Shown here: one piece after another, positions 17,909 through 26,725 of the stretch
How positions within the stretch are numbered: position 1 is the first letter of the stretch
Layout of the letters: every line of letters begins with the position of its first letter
Assembly (NCBI GenBank): GCA_902781705.1
Contig: CACZKE010000004.1
Location: 1-64,000 of the forward strand
DNA length: 64,000 bases
Direction of reading: 5' to 3'
Source of the DNA: an uncultured Bacteroidia bacterium
GTDB taxonomy: Bacteria > Bacteroidota > Bacteroidia > Bacteroidales > UBA932
Position numbers and translations under genes: made by a program
Notes under the pieces: model-generated
What the model was told of the DNA's origin: nothing
What the model saw: the letters and a program-made list of their open reading frames with translations, nothing else
Database searches by the model: none

Positions 17909-19159
17909 ATGAAAAGAAAACTACTTGTTTTAGGAGCGTATTCCACTGAAATCGAGATTGTTGAAGAAGCTCGGAGAATGGGCCTTTATGTGATTGTCAC
18001 CGATAATCACGAGGATTGGACCGATGCTCCTGCAAAGTATGTGGCGGATGAGGCATGGGATATCAGCTGGTCGGACATTGAGGCACTGAAAACACAGTGC
18101 GAGAACTGTGGTGTGACCGGGGTAATGGCAGGATTCAGCGAACGAAGGATTCTCTGTGCACAGAAGCTTTGTGCCGCTTTGGGTAGACCTTTTTATGCGG
18201 AAGGGGCACAATTGAACCGTATTCTTGACAAAGTATTGTTCAAGCAAGCCTGCATAGATAGTGGTGTGACGGTCCCCAGAGCATATCGATATGGCGAAAA
18301 GATAGAGTTTCCGGTTATTGTCAAACCTGCTGATAATGGCGGTTCAAAAGGTATCACCGTCTGCCATTGTGAGGAAGAATTCGAGCCGGCTTATCAAAAA
18401 GCATTGGCGGCTTCGGATAACAAGACTGTCGTAATTGAGCAGTATATAGTCGCAGACGAAACGATGGTTTATTTCACGGTCCACAACGGCATTGCCGATG
18501 TGTCTGCCATGTGCGACCGGTACATGCATCATTTTGGAACCGATATCACTCAGTTGCCGATAGGTTATTTCTATCCTTCCAAGCACTTGGATGTTTTCCT
18601 GAAGTACAATCTGGATAAGTTCAGGCGACTCATCCAGAATCTGGGTATCAAGAATGGATTGATTGCTTTCCAATCTTTCGTTATCGGCAATGATGTAATA
18701 CCATTCGATCCAACCTACCGGTTAGACGGAACGATGACGTACCATATTTGTGAGGCGATAACTGAATCGAATGTCTTGAACATGCTGATTGGCTATTCCA
18801 TGACTGGGACGATGGGGGATGACGGTCTTATCACACGGATCGAGAATCCTCGTTTTAAAAAATTCGGCTTTGAATTACCGGTTCTTCTTAAGAACGGGAC
18901 CATAAAGACTGTCACTGGCTTGGATAAAATCAGATCTTTTGATCAGGTGATTCATATCCACCAGTTTCACTTTGAGGGTGACACATTGTCGAAAACGGCC
19001 GATTTTTCACAGATTCTTTGTCGAATCCACATGACCGCCGATTCCGTGCAGTCAATCAAAGACACCGTGCAAAGAGTATATGAGGTTTTGAGAGTCGTTG
19101 ACGATTATGGGGAGGACATGATTATTTGCAGAATTGATTTGGATCGAATCAGTTGTTGA
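17909..19159 (+). CDS. ATP-grasp ligase 2
   Basis: A 416-residue ATP-grasp protein. Start 17909 (MKRKLLVLGAYSTE) is favoured because the family begins directly with this strand; 17855 (GTG) and 17864 (ATG) are alternatives that would close the gap to the previous gene. The core shows FPVIVKPADNGGSKGITVC, then TVVIEQYIVADE for the ATP grip. The metal-site segment is unusual: VIPFDPTYRLDGTM appears where typical members have an N-E-N-R-like strand. Ligase 3 at 32267 shares this layout (YMYDPGLRFPGSDF), so the two form a subfamily distinct from ligase 1. The likely reaction is amide-bond formation; the substrate is unknown. Confidence 0.75.
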   Translation: MKRKLLVLGAYSTEIEIVEEARRMGLYVIVTDNHEDWTDAPAKYVADEAWDISWSDIEALKTQCENCGVTGVMAGFSERRILCAQKLCAALGRPFYAEGAQLNRILDKVLFKQACIDSGVTVPRAYRYGEKIEFPVIVKPADNGGSKGITVCHCEEEFEPAYQKALAASDNKTVVIEQYIVADETMVYFTVHNGIADVSAMCDRYMHHFGTDITQLPIGYFYPSKHLDVFLKYNLDKFRRLIQNLGIKNGLIAFQSFVIGNDVIPFDPTYRLDGTMTYHICEAITESNVLNMLIGYSMTGTMGDDGLITRIENPRFKKFGFELPVLLKNGTIKTVTGLDKIRSFDQVIHIHQFHFEGDTLSKTADFSQILCRIHMTADSVQSIKDTVQRVYEVLRVVDDYGEDMIICRIDLDRISC

Positions 19160-19168
19160 CCATTCTTA

Positions 19169-20194
19169 ATGGGAAAAACTTATAAATATACAGTTTGCAC
19201 ACAATGCTTCACCTATAATCAGGCATCTTACATTCTGGATACCTTGAATGGTTTTGTCGCGCAGCGAACAGATTTTCCTGTGATCTATACGATTGTTGAT
19301 GATGCTTCTACTGATAATGAACCTCAGATCCTTCAGGATTATCTCTGTGAGTTTTTTAGTATTGATGACTCTGCGGTTGCCTATCGAGAAGAAACGGACT
19401 ATGGGATTGTTTTGTATGCCCAGCACAAAGTTAATAAAAACTGTTATTTCGTTGTCACCCTGTTGAAGGAGAATCATTATAGCCAAGGAAAGAGCAAGTA
19501 TCCTTATATTTCTCGCTGGCGGGATAATGCTAAATATATCGCATTGTGTGAGGGGGATGATTATTGGACTGACCCATCGAAACTTCAAACCCAAGTCGAT
19601 TTTTTGGATGAACACAAAGACTACAGTTTGTGTTGCCATCGATATCGGATTTATAATCAAGAGTGTGATTCTTGGGAAGATGATTATGTTCATGCCTTGT
19701 TCGAGCGCCATCCCAATGGATTCGCATTTTCACGTTCGGATAACTTGAAAACGTGGATTACGAAGACTGTGACATTGATGTATAGGGCGGATTGGGATGT
19801 TATGGGAGAACTGCAAAGATATAAGTATAGATGTGATGAACACTTGAACTACTTATTGTTAAGCCACGGTCCAGGGTATTGTTTTCCTTTCATCGGTGCA
19901 GTTTATCGTAGGACAGATTCTGGGGTGTTTGCTCCTCTTTCAGCGAAAACTAAAAGGTTGAGAGGGGTCTTGATTAGGAGTGAGTTATTAGCCAACAATC
20001 TTGAAGATAATGATTTAAAAGAGGATGTCTATTTCCGGATAAAGGAGTGTTTACATGTAGATCATTCTCTGAATAGATTGATGAGACCAATTGGCATTTG
20101 CTTGAAATCGTATTATTTGACGGAAGGTCATAGAGGGGGCTTTCGCATCGCGAAAAAACTACTTGGGTCTTATTTGAAAGGAATAGTAAGATGA
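19169..20194 (+). CDS. Family 2 glycosyltransferase
   Basis: A 341-residue GT-A enzyme: YTIVDDASTDN (40-50) for nucleotide binding and the metal site LCEGDDYWTDP (127-137). The EGDDYW variant is common in a GT2 subgroup of capsule loci. It adds a sugar to the growing lipid-linked unit. It lies in the AT-rich core, 9 bases after the ATP-grasp gene. A gap of about 170 bases follows, holding a decayed gene tail. Confidence 0.8.
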   Translation: MGKTYKYTVCTQCFTYNQASYILDTLNGFVAQRTDFPVIYTIVDDASTDNEPQILQDYLCEFFSIDDSAVAYREETDYGIVLYAQHKVNKNCYFVVTLLKENHYSQGKSKYPYISRWRDNAKYIALCEGDDYWTDPSKLQTQVDFLDEHKDYSLCCHRYRIYNQECDSWEDDYVHALFERHPNGFAFSRSDNLKTWITKTVTLMYRADWDVMGELQRYKYRCDEHLNYLLLSHGPGYCFPFIGAVYRRTDSGVFAPLSAKTKRLRGVLIRSELLANNLEDNDLKEDVYFRIKECLHVDHSLNRLMRPIGICLKSYYLTEGHRGGFRIAKKLLGSYLKGIVR

Positions 20195-20241
20195 TGTATT
20201 TATTCGGATAATTGAGGCTATACTATAATCTCCTCAAGTAA

Positions 20242-20367
20242 TATGAGTTCTTTTTATTTTTCCGCAATAGTGTATCGCATGACTTCGAATATCTTTATTA
20301 TCAAGAGTCCAACCGTTGTGCGAAAGCATGGTATCAGTTGGCGAAAAAAGTGTTTGATTACAAATAA
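20242..20367 (+). pseudogene. Possible orphan C-terminal gene fragment
   Basis: A frame open from 20242 to the stop at 20365-20367 encodes a 41-residue tail ending YQLAKKVFDYK, with no start codon. Its stop overlaps the next ATG (TAATG), the same arrangement as intact gene pairs here. The peptide is aromatic and basic like the C-terminus of a transferase. No intact copy was recognised in the window. An alternative frame (20243, 41 codons from ATG) looks less protein-like. Confidence 0.35.
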
Positions 20368-21302
20368 TGCCTAGTTCTTTCTCTATAATAATACCTCATC
20401 GAGACTGTCCTGATTTACTCCGACGTTGTCTGAATTCTATCCCGAAACGAGCAGACACTCAAATAATCGTTGTAGATGATAACAGTAATCCGAAAATTGT
20501 TGATTTTGATCATTTCCCGGGGACCGATCGAAATGATGTGACGGTGGTTCTCACTAAAGAAGGGAAAGGGGCAGGTTATGCCAGAAATGTCGGATTGGAG
20601 CAAGCTGCGGGGAAATGGTTACTGTTTTTAGACTCTGATGATCTTCTCCTTCCTTCAATTACTGAGGTGTTTGATGAAGTAATCAACGCTTCTGAAGATA
20701 TCGTTTTTTATCGACCGAAGTTTGTTTTTAGTGAAGACCTTAATAGGACATCTACTCGAGGGGGAAGCATCTATAATCATTATATTGACGAATACTTCGA
20801 GACAGGAAACGAAATGGAGCTTCGAACACGGTGGCATTCGCCCTGGAGCAAAATAATAAAAAGATCTCTGGTAGTTGAGAAGAATATACGGTTCGAAGAA
20901 ACGAGGTATTCCAATGACGTATTGTTTTCAGCTTTAGTTGGATGCGAGGCAGATACAATAGCGGTAAGAGATAACTGTTTTTATGTGGTAACAGAACGAG
21001 AGGGATCATTGACATCCTCATTTTGCCAGAAAGAAGGAGAATTAGCAATACGGGCATCTGTTTTTTTTAGGTCACAAAGGATTATACAAAGTCATGGTTA
21101 CCCAATTGACGAGTCTTTAGCATATCGGTATATGCAACGCCTTCTCGTGACCGATCGTAATCTATTCAAAGAATACTTCTCAACTTTAATGGAATTGACC
21201 GGTTATTCACGGAGGAATTTGATAAGGAGATTATTCGAAACAAATAGTAGGATAAGTAAGATTAAGAGAAAAGTGTATGCTTATTATATCACTCTGATTT
21301 AA
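20367..21302 (+). CDS. Family 2 glycosyltransferase
   Basis: A 311-residue GT-A enzyme: FSIIIPHRDCPDLLRRCLNS (5-24), IIVVDDNS (33-40), ARNVGLEQA (72-80) and the DSDD metal motif (89-92). It acts on a nucleotide-sugar donor at the cytoplasmic membrane. The start overlaps the stop of a decayed frame upstream. The C-terminus is basic (KIKRKVYAYY), consistent with membrane contact. Codon use is AT-rich. Sugar specificity cannot be assigned. Confidence 0.85.
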   Translation: MPSSFSIIIPHRDCPDLLRRCLNSIPKRADTQIIVVDDNSNPKIVDFDHFPGTDRNDVTVVLTKEGKGAGYARNVGLEQAAGKWLLFLDSDDLLLPSITEVFDEVINASEDIVFYRPKFVFSEDLNRTSTRGGSIYNHYIDEYFETGNEMELRTRWHSPWSKIIKRSLVVEKNIRFEETRYSNDVLFSALVGCEADTIAVRDNCFYVVTEREGSLTSSFCQKEGELAIRASVFFRSQRIIQSHGYPIDESLAYRYMQRLLVTDRNLFKEYFSTLMELTGYSRRNLIRRLFETNSRISKIKRKVYAYYITLI

Positions 21303-21321
21303 TCTTTGAGAGGAGTTTTCG

Positions 21322-22299
21322 ATGAGTACTTTGATTTCCGTCATTATTCCAGTCTATAATACTGAACAATACATTTCATGCTGCATTGATAGTGTATTGA
21401 GTCAAAGTTTTACAAATTTTGAACTGATTTTGGTTGACGATGGAAGCAAAGATGGCAGTGGGACGATTTGTGATGAATATGCTAAGAAGGATAATCGAAT
21501 CAGGGTTTTCCATAAAGGAAATGGAGGAGTTAGTTCGGCTAGAAACTTAGGATTGGATAATGCCCGCGGAGAGTGGATCTATTTTGTCGATTCCGATGAC
21601 GAACTCCTTCCTGGAGGCCTACAGACTTTAGTTGATGGCATATGTGATGATGTGGATATTGTAGGAGGTGGATACGAACGGTTTGGATCAAAAGGTGAAC
21701 TGCTTGAGGCTGTAGATGAACGCGTAACGACCACATTGTCTAAAGAGGAAACGTTACTTATCGTGTCTAACGATCGTCCCAAATATTATTCTTATTTGGG
21801 GTACATGTGGATGTGGATGTTTCGTTCCAGTGTCATTCGGAGTCATCATCTTAGATTTGATACGTCTATAAAAATAAAGGAAGATACTCTTTTCCTCGTC
21901 CAATATGCATGTGCATCAAATGGTCGGACTCACTTCAATACTGCGCCAGTATATAAGTACAAGATGCGGGAAGAAAGCGCCATGGGGAATCTGCAGAAAC
22001 GGTATTGTCCTGCATATCAGACAAGTTTTGACGCGGTCATCAAAATTCACTCGGCCATTCATTCGCTGCCGACAGTTGGAAAGGAGTTATCTCAGGCATC
22101 GAAACAAGATGTTCTCAATCGGGTTTATATGATTTATGCCCACATGATAAGGTTTAATGCGGTTGATCCAGAGGCCCTTTCTGCAATGAAACGTCGAGCC
22201 ATGAAGGAGGTGGGACTTCCTTATTATCTTCAGTATCAATACCGACGCAATTGCCGAAGGGTAGGAAGATTGATAAAAAGGCTTTTCATAATACAGTAG
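21322..22299 (+). CDS. Family 2 glycosyltransferase
   Basis: A 325-residue GT-A enzyme with the classic order SVIIPVYNTEQYI (6-18), LILVDDGSKDGSG (35-47), SSARNLGLDNARGEW (71-85) and DSDD (90-93). A C-terminal basic helix (RRNCRRVGRLIKRL) suggests membrane association. It has a TagF/EpsH-like arrangement and follows another GT2 gene. It lies just before the cytidylyltransferase/dehydrogenase module. Donor and linkage are unknown. Confidence 0.87.
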   Translation: MSTLISVIIPVYNTEQYISCCIDSVLSQSFTNFELILVDDGSKDGSGTICDEYAKKDNRIRVFHKGNGGVSSARNLGLDNARGEWIYFVDSDDELLPGGLQTLVDGICDDVDIVGGGYERFGSKGELLEAVDERVTTTLSKEETLLIVSNDRPKYYSYLGYMWMWMFRSSVIRSHHLRFDTSIKIKEDTLFLVQYACASNGRTHFNTAPVYKYKMREESAMGNLQKRYCPAYQTSFDAVIKIHSAIHSLPTVGKELSQASKQDVLNRVYMIYAHMIRFNAVDPEALSAMKRRAMKEVGLPYYLQYQYRRNCRRVGRLIKRLFIIQ

Positions 22300-22304
22300 A
22301 AGTC

Positions 22305-22760
22305 ATGTACAATAATAGAGTTGTGGTATATACCTCCGGAACCTTCGACATGTTCCACTCCAATCATCTCAAGATGATTGAGTACGCCCGTGGACTGGGT
22401 GACACGCTGATCGTCGGGGTGAGCACCGATGAGTTGGTCGCCAGTTATAAGAATCCGCCCATCATTCCGTTCGAGGAGCGGATTGCCATCATCAAGGCGC
22501 TCAAGTATCCGGATATCGTGATCCCGCAGAAGTCATTGGACCATACCGAGATTGTCAAGAAGCTTAATATCGACGTGTTCGTCGTCGGCGATGATTGGGT
22601 GGGGAAGTATGACTACCTGAAAGAGATGGGGGTTTCCGTCTTCTACTTCCCTCGTGGGGAAGGAGCATCAACGACCGAGATCAAGAAGACGGTTCTCGAG
22701 CGGTATCATGTTACGATGAGTCAGATCGACCATCAGCCTAATCCGGATGTCGTAAAATGA
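22305..22760 (+). CDS. TagD-like cytidylyltransferase
   Basis: A 151-residue nucleotidyltransferase closely resembling glycerol-3-phosphate cytidylyltransferase (TagD), which makes CDP-glycerol from CTP and glycerol 3-phosphate. Visible: YTSGTFDMFHSNHLKMIEYA (9-28), STDE (40-43), FVVGDDWVGKYDYL (92-105) and RGEGASTT (117-124), corresponding to RTEGISTT in TagD. The first signature is HSNH (18-21) instead of HxGH, so the Gly that contacts the nucleotide is replaced by Asn. Start 22305 follows the previous stop by five bases; an upstream ATG at 22251 lies inside the previous gene. The stop overlaps the SDR start (ATGA). The product may be CDP-glycerol or another CDP-alditol. Confidence 0.8.
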   Translation: MYNNRVVVYTSGTFDMFHSNHLKMIEYARGLGDTLIVGVSTDELVASYKNPPIIPFEERIAIIKALKYPDIVIPQKSLDHTEIVKKLNIDVFVVGDDWVGKYDYLKEMGVSVFYFPRGEGASTTEIKKTVLERYHVTMSQIDHQPNPDVVK

Positions 22761-23476
22761 AGAATGCAATTGTGACGGGCGCGACCCGTGGAATTGGTCT
22801 TGCAACGGCGGAGATGCTGCTGCAGGAGGGCTACCATGTGACGGTTACTTATGCTTATGACGAGGAGTCCGTCCAGCCTTGCAAAGAACGGTTGAGTAAG
22901 GTCAGCGATGCTTTCGAGATTCTGTGGGTGGATCAGACCAGCAAGCAGGAAATGCATGATTTTGCCTTGAAGATGCGGGAGAATGAGCATATTGACTGCA
23001 TTGTCTGCAATGCCGGCATGACCCTGAGGAAAGGTCTGAAAGAGATTGAGGAAGATGATTGGGAACGGGTGATGCAGATGAACGTCAACAGCAATGTATA
23101 TCTGATCAGGGACTTGTATGATTATATCCCTTATGGCTCCAGGATTGTGTTCACAGGATCGCTGATGGGAATTCTGCCCCACAGTGTCTCTCTTTCCTAT
23201 GGTGTGACGAAGGCAGCTGTTCTGGCGTTGGCCAAGAATCTGGTGAAGTTCTTTGAGGATACGGGGACGACCGTCAATGCCATTGCCCCTGGCTTCGTAG
23301 AAACGGAATGGCAGAAGAACAAGCCGCAGGAAATCCGGAATAATATTTACAACAAAACGGCCATCAAGCGTTTTGCGGATCCGAAGGAGATTGCGGATGC
23401 CGTGCGGTTCTGCATCAATAATGCGTTTGTGAATGGAAGTATTATTGAGGTGAGTGGGGGGTATTGTTTCAAATAG
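22757..23476 (+). CDS. Short-chain dehydrogenase/reductase (FabG-like)
   Basis: A 239-residue SDR: VTGATRGIG (6-14) for NAD(P), CNAGMT for the nucleotide-side loop, the catalytic Ser in FTGSLMG and the YGVTK pair (Tyr/Lys) near residues 154-158, and an APGFVETEW segment. FabG-type 3-oxoacyl reductases have this layout. Coupled to the TagD-like gene, however, it more likely makes an alditol or hydroxy precursor for CDP activation, or reduces an acyl chain for the carrier-protein module. The function is inferred from position only. Confidence 0.75.
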   Translation: MKNAIVTGATRGIGLATAEMLLQEGYHVTVTYAYDEESVQPCKERLSKVSDAFEILWVDQTSKQEMHDFALKMRENEHIDCIVCNAGMTLRKGLKEIEEDDWERVMQMNVNSNVYLIRDLYDYIPYGSRIVFTGSLMGILPHSVSLSYGVTKAAVLALAKNLVKFFEDTGTTVNAIAPGFVETEWQKNKPQEIRNNIYNKTAIKRFADPKEIADAVRFCINNAFVNGSIIEVSGGYCFK

Positions 23477-23488
23477 CGTCATTGGTTC

Positions 23489-24538
23489 GTGTTTTTATTT
23501 CATCTGATCATTTGTTTATTGTGCCTTGCTGGGATTAGAATTAACAGGAAGGGGCTCAATCTTGATTATTTGGAAAAAAAACAGACGGATTCGATTAAGG
23601 GTATTTTCATCCTTTTGGTGTTTTTGCGCCACAGCATCGATGAAGTGTTGCTTGCAGGTTTTCACCCTGAAGGCCTTTGGGATATCGTTGGCCTTAGGGT
23701 CGATATGGAATTAGGACAATTAATCGTTGTTATGTTCTTGTTTTACTCTGGATACGGTGTAATGGAGTCATTCAAGAATAAAGGGGAAACATATACACGG
23801 GATTTCCCTCGACGAAGAATTCTGACCACCTTGTTGAATTTTGATGTTGCCGTCTTGTCTTTCATATGTCTGAACCTTATCTTGGGAATTAGAATGAATC
23901 CCCGGCAGATTGGCTTATCTTTCATCGGGTGGGACTCCATTGGGAATAGTAACTGGTATATTTTCGTCATTCTATATTGTTATCTCTGCTCATGGATTGG
24001 CCGAATAACATTCTCCTCCGATGAGACACTATTTGTTTTGTTCACGACGCTGTTGGTTTTCGTTGGCTATGTTTCGTTAGCCTTTGTCAGACATGAGGAA
24101 GGGCACTGGTACACAACTATTATGTGCTACCCTGTCGGCATGTTATATTCCTTCTTCATGAAAAAGAAGCATATTGCTTTAAGTAAAGACAATTATTTTC
24201 TTATTCTGGCGCTGCTCCTTGCCCTTGTTCTCTTCCTGCATTTTCAGCGGTGGATACCAGGTTTTCACGGTGCCACATTTAATATCAAGAGTATTTTTTT
24301 CTCTCTGTTGGTTGTCCATATTACGCTTAAACTATCCATTGGTAATCAATTCCTCCGATGGGCGGGAAGGTGTTTGTTCCCTATTTATATTTATCAACGT
24401 TTGCCGATGATTTCTATTCGGAAATTGGCTGGTGTAGACTGGATTTGCTCGAACCCTTACCTGTTCATTGTCGTTTGTGCCGTAATTACAGGGTGTATTG
24501 CATTCTTTTATAAGAAGTGGCAAATCAGTTTGAAATGA
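23489..24538 (+). CDS. Acyltransferase 3 family membrane O-acyltransferase
   Basis: A 349-residue multi-membrane protein starting at GTG. It carries the family-3 signature SIKGIFILLVFLRHSIDE (35-52, with the conserved His in LRH), then LFYSGYGVMESF, an RRR segment and about ten membrane helices. Related enzymes transfer acetyl or other acyl groups to sugars during polysaccharide synthesis. It lies between the SDR and the TagB-like phosphotransferase; its stop overlaps the next start (ATGA). The acyl donor is unknown. Confidence 0.8.
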   Translation: MFLFHLIICLLCLAGIRINRKGLNLDYLEKKQTDSIKGIFILLVFLRHSIDEVLLAGFHPEGLWDIVGLRVDMELGQLIVVMFLFYSGYGVMESFKNKGETYTRDFPRRRILTTLLNFDVAVLSFICLNLILGIRMNPRQIGLSFIGWDSIGNSNWYIFVILYCYLCSWIGRITFSSDETLFVLFTTLLVFVGYVSLAFVRHEEGHWYTTIMCYPVGMLYSFFMKKKHIALSKDNYFLILALLLALVLFLHFQRWIPGFHGATFNIKSIFFSLLVVHITLKLSIGNQFLRWAGRCLFPIYIYQRLPMISIRKLAGVDWICSNPYLFIVVCAVITGCIAFFYKKWQISLK

Positions 24539-25737
24539 ATTCTTCTTTCCAGGTCATAAAGTGGTTGGGTTATCATCTTTGGCTGAATGTGAAGATGATT
24601 CGTATTCGTAGACGAGAAAAGATTCGTTTTCTATTTGTTTTGCAGGAGATGTCCCAATGGAAGACCGAGATGCTTTACAAGGCGATGTCGAGTCATCCTC
24701 GTTTTGAGCCAATTCTGGGTATTGTTCCATGTATGGAGATCCCTGGATCAGAACAAAAGGTGGCTGAGTATTGCAAGGAACACAACTATAGTTTTGTTTT
24801 TCTTTCTCCTGAGAAAACCATTACCCAGCAGTTGGATATTGATATAATAGCCCATCAGAAACCATATTCCGACAGTATCTATCCATTGCATCAAATTAAT
24901 GCTAATATAAAGACACCTACTATATATATCCCGTATTTTTTAAGTACGATTACAGAGGGGTGGCTTGTCAATCCAAGAGTCTGTTTATTGGCATGGCGTC
25001 AATTCATTGATACGGAATCTTGTCGAAAGGAGTGGGCAAAAGTGAATCGATTGCACGGAATTAATTATTCGGTGACAGGTTTGCCGTTTATGGATGAACT
25101 GATGCTCCCTAAATCGGAATGGAGGGATGCTTGGCCTAATATGGACAACCGAAAGAGGATTATTTACGCTCCTCATCATACAATCGGAGATATTCATATG
25201 GAGGGGATTGGTTATTCGACATTCCTGGATTATCACGAATTCATGCTAAGGCTTCGAGATGCGTATAAAGATCGAGTGTATTTTGTCTTCAAGCCCCACC
25301 CTCGTCTATATCCGAATTTACTAACTCTTTGGGGAAAACAGAAAACGGAAGAGTATTACCGTGCATGGGATTTGCCGGGTTATAGCCATATCGAAAAGGG
25401 CCAGGACTACCTTGCGCTGTTCAAGTATTCCGATGCAATGATTCATGATTGTGGGTCTTTTACCATCGAGTATCTGTATATGGATAAGCCTGTAATGTAT
25501 GTAACACGCGACAATCACCATGCGGATAATTTGAATGAAGTTGCCAAAAAAGCTTTCGACCTTCATTATAAAGGGAAGTCATGTGCAGATATTGAAGCAT
25601 TCGTTAAATCCGTTATCGAAGGAATTGATCCATTGGAGAAAGAGAGATTATCGTTCAAGGAGCAATTTCTAACAGCGCCGAATGGGAAAAGTGCATGTGA
25701 GAATATAATAGATGTCATTTTGGGCGGAAAACATTGA
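24535..25737 (+). CDS. TagB/TagF-like CDP-alditol phosphotransferase
   Basis: A 400-residue protein of the CDP-glycerol glycerophosphotransferase type. The C-terminal half shows RIIYAPHHTIGDIH, FVFKPHPRLYPNL and YLALFKYSDAMIHDCGSFTIEYLYMDKPVMYV (fragments spanning about residues 298-330), which parallels the LxxxSDILITDYSS...D segment of TagB/TagF. These enzymes transfer glycerol (or ribitol) phosphate from the CDP form. With the TagD-like gene 2 kb upstream it makes an alditol-phosphate module, rare in a Gram-negative glycan locus. The start at 24535 (ATGA overlap) is preferred to 24517. Confidence 0.72.
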   Translation: MNSSFQVIKWLGYHLWLNVKMIRIRRREKIRFLFVLQEMSQWKTEMLYKAMSSHPRFEPILGIVPCMEIPGSEQKVAEYCKEHNYSFVFLSPEKTITQQLDIDIIAHQKPYSDSIYPLHQINANIKTPTIYIPYFLSTITEGWLVNPRVCLLAWRQFIDTESCRKEWAKVNRLHGINYSVTGLPFMDELMLPKSEWRDAWPNMDNRKRIIYAPHHTIGDIHMEGIGYSTFLDYHEFMLRLRDAYKDRVYFVFKPHPRLYPNLLTLWGKQKTEEYYRAWDLPGYSHIEKGQDYLALFKYSDAMIHDCGSFTIEYLYMDKPVMYVTRDNHHADNLNEVAKKAFDLHYKGKSCADIEAFVKSVIEGIDPLEKERLSFKEQFLTAPNGKSACENIIDVILGGKH

Positions 25738-26675
25738 TGTCGGTTATGGATACTTGTGTTTTACCTCCTTTCTTCTCAATCATCGTCCCCGTTTTTAATG
25801 CATCACAGACATTGAAGAGATGTTTGGAGTCTGTTTTAAAACAGGATTATCATGATTTTGAAGTGATTTGTGTGGACGACGGCTCAAGTGATTCAAGTTG
25901 GACGATACTTGGAGAGTATTCTTCAAGGGATTCACGTATTCGGCGTTTCAGCCAGTTGAATTCAGGCCCTTCCGTCGCTCGGAATAAAGGGTTAGATGAA
26001 GCTTCTGGTAGTTATGTACTGTTTGTTGACTCGGACGATTTCTTTTTTGTTGACGATGCGCTCTCGGTTTTGAATGAAAGGATTACTGCTAATGCCAGAT
26101 GTGAGTTGGTGTATTTCGCGGGAGCAACCGTTTCTTCGGAAGGTGCATTTCCAGATACCTCGAAGCGTTTTCATGTCTATAGACATGGATACCAGTGCAT
26201 GGAAGCTAATTGTTTGAATCCCGACGGCATTGTATTTGGCTCTGTATATGTTCAATGTGTTAAAAGATCATTAATAGAGGATAATCATATTCGTTTTGAC
26301 GAACATTTATTATATGGTGAAGACAGATTGTTCGTATGCTCCTTGTTCCATTTTGCGGGAGAGACAGTAGAAATCCCGAATGTTTTGTACTGTTATGTGA
26401 CGAATAATGATTCGTCTTTAATGAATAGGAGTAAAGAAGCAGAGAATAGGTTCAAATCGGACAATCGCTGGCTTGCGCATCAATTGGATAGAATGTTGTC
26501 TGAGAAACGGTATCAACAACCTAACTTGAGAAAATATTTACATGGACTCTATGTTCAAAATATTGATGTATTATCAAGATCGGAAATTGATTGGGCGATT
26601 ATTTTTAGAAATGCAAGTACTACAAAATTATTAATCAAAGATATTTTATTGTTTTTGGGGTTATTCCACTATTGA
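25737..26675 (+). CDS. Family 2 glycosyltransferase
   Basis: A 312-residue GT-A enzyme: SIIVPVFNASQTLKRCLES (14-32), VICVDDGSSDSSW (43-55), ARNKGLDEASGSY (81-93) and DSDD (98-101). The start ATG at 25737 overlaps the preceding stop (TGATG); a TTG one codon earlier is less likely. The C-terminus ends in a hydrophobic helix (LLIKDILLFLGLF). Last gene of the strongly AT-rich block before wzt. Specificity unknown. Confidence 0.85.
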   Translation: MSVMDTCVLPPFFSIIVPVFNASQTLKRCLESVLKQDYHDFEVICVDDGSSDSSWTILGEYSSRDSRIRRFSQLNSGPSVARNKGLDEASGSYVLFVDSDDFFFVDDALSVLNERITANARCELVYFAGATVSSEGAFPDTSKRFHVYRHGYQCMEANCLNPDGIVFGSVYVQCVKRSLIEDNHIRFDEHLLYGEDRLFVCSLFHFAGETVEIPNVLYCYVTNNDSSLMNRSKEAENRFKSDNRWLAHQLDRMLSEKRYQQPNLRKYLHGLYVQNIDVLSRSEIDWAIIFRNASTTKLLIKDILLFLGLFHY

Positions 26676-26725
26676 GATGCTCGTCTCAAGTTTTGTTGAG
26701 TTGAATAGAAATCACTTTATTAATT

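Noticed and set aside
22757-23476. Assignment of the SDR as FabG of fatty-acid synthesis
   Set aside because: The fold fits, but coupling to a TagD-like gene makes a glycan role more likely; left as SDR.
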